From contig NZ_CP129212.1 in NCBI RefSeq assembly GCF_030413175.1, positions 310,001-374,000 of the forward strand: a DNA stretch of 64,000 bases, in the 5' to 3' direction. Source of the DNA: Bradyrhizobium roseum. GTDB lineage: Bacteria; Pseudomonadota; Alphaproteobacteria; Rhizobiales; Xanthobacteraceae. Below, one piece after another: positions 61,829 to 64,000 of this stretch. Position numbers and translations under genes: made by a program. Every line of letters begins with the position of its first letter. Within the stretch, counting starts at the first letter, position 1. Below the pieces are notes generated by a model that did no database searches, was not told the origin of the DNA, and saw only the letters and a program-made list of their open reading frames with translations.

Positions 61829-62893
61829 GTGCCCATCACCCGCCGCCGCATCTTTTCAGTATTCACCGGAGCCGCCGCGGCCGTCGGCGTGCCTTCGATC
61901 TGGATCAACAATATGAAAACCCATGACGGCCCCGTCACCGATCATTTCGACGGCACCCGCTTCTTCGATCCCGACGGGGCGCCGCCGAAATCGCTCGCGG
62001 ACGTCCTGCGCTGGCAGTTCGGCACCGACCGCCAGCGCGCGATCTGGCCGGACTGGGTTCCGAACGAGCACGCCGACACGCCGCCGCCGCGCGTCTCCGG
62101 CGACAAGGTGCGGCTGTCGTTTGTGGGCCATGTGTCCTGGCTGATCCAGACCGCGGACCTCAACATTCTCGTCGATCCCGTGTGGTCGATGCGGGCCTCG
62201 CCGATCTCCTTTGCAGGACCGCGTCGGTGCAACGATCCCGGCATCGCCTTCGACGCGTTGCCGGACATCGATGTGGTGCTGGTCTCGCATGGTCACTACG
62301 ACCATCTCGATATCGCGACGCTGTCGAAGCTTGCTGCGAAACATTCACCGCGCGTGATCACGCCGCTCGGCAACGACGTCACCATGCGCGGTACGGACTC
62401 GGCGATCAAGGCCGAGGCGTTCGACTGGCAGGACCGCGTCGAACTCGGCAACGGCATCGCGGTGACGCTGGTGCCGACGCGGCACTGGTCGGCGCGCGGC
62501 CTGTTCGACCGCAACAAGGCGCTGTGGGCGAGTTTCGTGCTGGAGACGCCGGCCGGCAAATTCTACATCGTCTGCGATTCCGGCTACGGCGATGGCAAGC
62601 ACTTTCGGCGCGTCGCCGAGCAGCACGGGCCGCTGCGGCTGGCGATCCTCCCGATCGGCGCCTACGAGCCGCGCTCCTTCATGAAGGACCAGCACATGAA
62701 TCCGTCCGATGCCGTGAAGGCGCTGGCCGATTGCGGCGCGCAAGAAGCGCTCGCGCATCATCACGGCACGTTTCAGCTCACGGACGAGGCGATCGACGCA
62801 CCGGTGATCGCGCTGGGCGAAGCGCTCAAGGAAGCGAACATCCCGCCGGAAAAGTTCGCCGCGCTGAAACCGGGGCAGGTTTACGAGATTTAG
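61829..62893 (+). CDS. MBL-fold metallo-hydrolase (NAPE-PLD/UlaG-like)
   Basis: 354 residues from GTG 61829. The N-terminus (MPITRRRIFSVFTGAAAAVGVP) looks like a short Tat or signal anchor. Metal motifs: SHGHYDHLD (about 149-157), PTRHWSARG with a His, CDSGYGDG with the bridging Asp, and a late His in ALAHHHGTF. RLSFVGHVSWLIQTADLNILVDPVWSMRASP is typical of the NAPE-PLD/UlaG-type branch, which cleaves phosphodiesters or lactones. The ribosome site is weak, so the start is tentative. The substrate is unknown. Confidence 0.85.
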   Translation: MPITRRRIFSVFTGAAAAVGVPSIWINNMKTHDGPVTDHFDGTRFFDPDGAPPKSLADVLRWQFGTDRQRAIWPDWVPNEHADTPPPRVSGDKVRLSFVGHVSWLIQTADLNILVDPVWSMRASPISFAGPRRCNDPGIAFDALPDIDVVLVSHGHYDHLDIATLSKLAAKHSPRVITPLGNDVTMRGTDSAIKAEAFDWQDRVELGNGIAVTLVPTRHWSARGLFDRNKALWASFVLETPAGKFYIVCDSGYGDGKHFRRVAEQHGPLRLAILPIGAYEPRSFMKDQHMNPSDAVKALADCGAQEALAHHHGTFQLTDEAIDAPVIALGEALKEANIPPEKFAALKPGQVYEI

Positions 62894-63015
62894 CGTCGTC
62901 CCGGCGCAGGCCGGGCCCATAGCCGCGGATCTCAATTGTGCGCAGGGTCGGAGCGACCGCGTGCCGTAACCACAACGTTCTGTGATTATGGGTCCCGGCC
63001 TGCGCCGGGACGACG
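62894..63015. repeat. Dispersed palindrome with perfect 17-bp ends
   Basis: Ends CGTCGTCCCGGCGCAGG / CCTGCGCCGGGACGACG; 88 bp between, including a partly paired GGGCCCAT / ATGGGTCCC. It fills the gap between the convergent MBL and SIMPL genes. Confidence 0.87.
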
Positions 63016-63022
63016 GCTTGAA

Positions 63023-63736
63023 CTATTCCTTCGCCTTGATCGCCCAGGACACGCCCACCATTACTGACAGCGTCTCCTCCCCCGGCGCGACCTGCGCGCC
63101 GACGGCCATGGGAGCCGCCATCTTGCTGCGAAACACCGGCGTGGGCGCGCCTTCCTCGGAGATGCTGATCGGATCGCCGAGCGTCACGCCGGCAGCCTTG
63201 GCGTAGATCTCGGCCTTGCGGCGGGCGTCGGCGATCGCCTTGTCGCGGGCTTCGTCGAGATGTTTCGAGGCCTGCGTGACCGTGAAATTGATGCCGCCGA
63301 TCTCGTTGGCGCCAGCGCCGACCAGCACGTCGATGATGCTTGCTACCTTGCCGACGTCGCGGACCTTGACCGTGACGCGGTTGCTGGCGCGAAAGCTGAT
63401 GATACCCGATGCGCGATCCGAGGGTTTGTAGTTCGCGGCAAATTGCGGCTGCAGCGACAGGCGCGAGGTCTGGTAGTCCTTTTCGTCGATGCCGGCGCCC
63501 TTCAGCGCCTGCAGCACCTTGCCCATCGCGGCGTTGTTGGCCTCCGATGCCTCGCGGGCGGTTTTTGCCTCCGAGGTCACGCCGCCGTCGATCTGGGCCT
63601 GATCGGGCGCCACCGACACCGTCGCTTCACCGGTGACGGAAATCGCCGGCGGCGGCGCCGTCTGCGCCAGTGCGGGCGCGGTGAGCCAGGTGGCGGTCAG
63701 GACGGCGAGGGCGAGCGGGTGTTTCATGCGGGTCAC
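63023..63736 (-). CDS. SIMPL domain (DUF541) periplasmic protein
   Basis: 237 residues with signal peptide (LALAVLTATWLTAPALAQ). The SIMPL/DUF541 domain shows ISVTGEATVSVAPDQAQI, YQTSRLSLQPQF and a C-terminal AQVAPGEETLSVMVGVSWAI. Family members are secreted and form oligomers; function is poorly defined (oxidative stress in some). The GTG start at 63736 overlaps the upstream stop codon in GTGA, indicating translational coupling; ATG 63727 is the alternative. Confidence 0.87.
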   Translation of the reverse strand: MTRMKHPLALAVLTATWLTAPALAQTAPPPAISVTGEATVSVAPDQAQIDGGVTSEAKTAREASEANNAAMGKVLQALKGAGIDEKDYQTSRLSLQPQFAANYKPSDRASGIISFRASNRVTVKVRDVGKVASIIDVLVGAGANEIGGINFTVTQASKHLDEARDKAIADARRKAEIYAKAAGVTLGDPISISEEGAPTPVFRSKMAAPMAVGAQVAPGEETLSVMVGVSWAIKAKE

Positions 63737-64000
63737 CGCAGCGGCACGTAGACGTTGATCACCAGCTTGTCCTCCGCCGTCTTCAGGGGGTCGGTGATGT
63801 ATTCCTCGATGAAGGTGTCTTTCGCTTCCAGCTTCTTGTCGTCGAGGTGGTTGGTGATCGCCTCGTAGGTATTGTCCATGTTGTCGTAGGAACCGCGGTG
63901 AACGAACTTCAGCGCCTTGCCCTCAGGCGAGTTGCCCATGCTCATGTTCTTGGGCAGGTTCTTCGGCTCCTGCTCGACCGGGATTTCGGCCAGGAACGTG
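63733..64000 (-). CDS. GyrI-like / AraC effector-binding-domain protein (5' end beyond window)
   Basis: The last 88 residues are visible; the frame stays open to the edge, so the start lies outside. LKFVHRGSYDNMDNTYEAI, FIEEYITDPLKTAEDKLVINVYVPL match the C-terminal half of the GyrI-like small-molecule-binding fold. The upstream visible part (FLAEIPVEQEPKNLPKNMSMG) is a linker or strand. Its stop overlaps the SIMPL gene start, so the two are a unit. Whether a DNA-binding or SRPBCC domain precedes it cannot be seen. Confidence 0.8.
   Translation of the reverse strand, partial: TFLAEIPVEQEPKNLPKNMSMGNSPEGKALKFVHRGSYDNMDNTYEAITNHLDDKKLEAKDTFIEEYITDPLKTAEDKLVINVYVPLR

Overview
The window is GC-rich chromosomal DNA from an alphaproteobacterium, most likely Bradyrhizobium or a close relative in the Nitrobacteraceae. 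Support comes from the block ffh-rpsP-rimM-trmD-rplS-leuC, the sdhCDAB operon, a 445-residue argininosuccinate synthase, a Rhodopseudomonas-type malonyl-CoA synthetase, and several families of intergenic palindromic repeats typical of these genomes. No rRNA, tRNA or CRISPR array was recognised. The genus is an inference; no database was searched.

Layout. 1-10.6 kb: quinone oxidoreductase (cut by the window edge), a dienoyl-CoA-reductase-like SDR, an IalB-like exported protein, rlmN, a PAP2 phosphatase, argG, an alkaline phosphatase with an extra N-terminal domain, and a TetR gene divergent from a homocysteine S-methyltransferase. 10.6-21.5 kb: an OmpA protein with a very long proline-rich linker, small proteins (one a 49-residue DnaJ-type zinc finger), FkbM methyltransferase, an SbmA/ABCD-type ABC exporter, a GST, a hybrid histidine kinase and a 39-residue membrane peptide. 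21.5-24.7 kb: a GMC oxidoreductase divergent from a regulator that joins an excisionase-like HTH, a receiver-like domain with Glu at the phospho-Asp position, and a GAF domain. 24.7-28.2 kb: sdhCDAB, with a repeat lodged between sdhA and sdhB. 28.7-41.3 kb: TSUP transporter, DUF3658 protein, matB with a divergent SDR, class IV aminotransferase, fasciclin protein, a cytochrome b plus Tat-exported molybdoenzyme pair, a TPR protein, and MFS and EamA transporters. 41.5-51.6 kb: leuB, acetyltransferase, asd-yqhA, carbonic anhydrase, CitE-like lyase, cytochrome c, DUF6455 protein, glycosyltransferase, leuD and a small metallopeptidase. 51.7-55.4 kb: four small exported low-complexity proteins, interrupted by an intact IS110/IS1111-type insertion sequence. 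55.5-61.3 kb: leuC and the ribosome/SRP operon. 61.8-64 kb: MBL-fold hydrolase, SIMPL protein and the end of a GyrI-like protein.

Most of the window is housekeeping: leucine synthesis (leuB, leuC and leuD at three separate sites), the aspartate branch (asd), arginine synthesis, the TCA cycle and respiration, translation and protein targeting. The parts most worth a second look are: (i) the exported His/Tyr/Gly-rich cluster, where two members share an N-terminal motif and an upstream CGTTCA repeat element; (ii) the IS element with its structured non-coding flank, a candidate bridge RNA; (iii) the HTH/pseudo-receiver/GAF regulator with iterated TATCA repeats upstream; and (iv) the many dispersed palindromes, several of which touch gene ends or sit inside operons.
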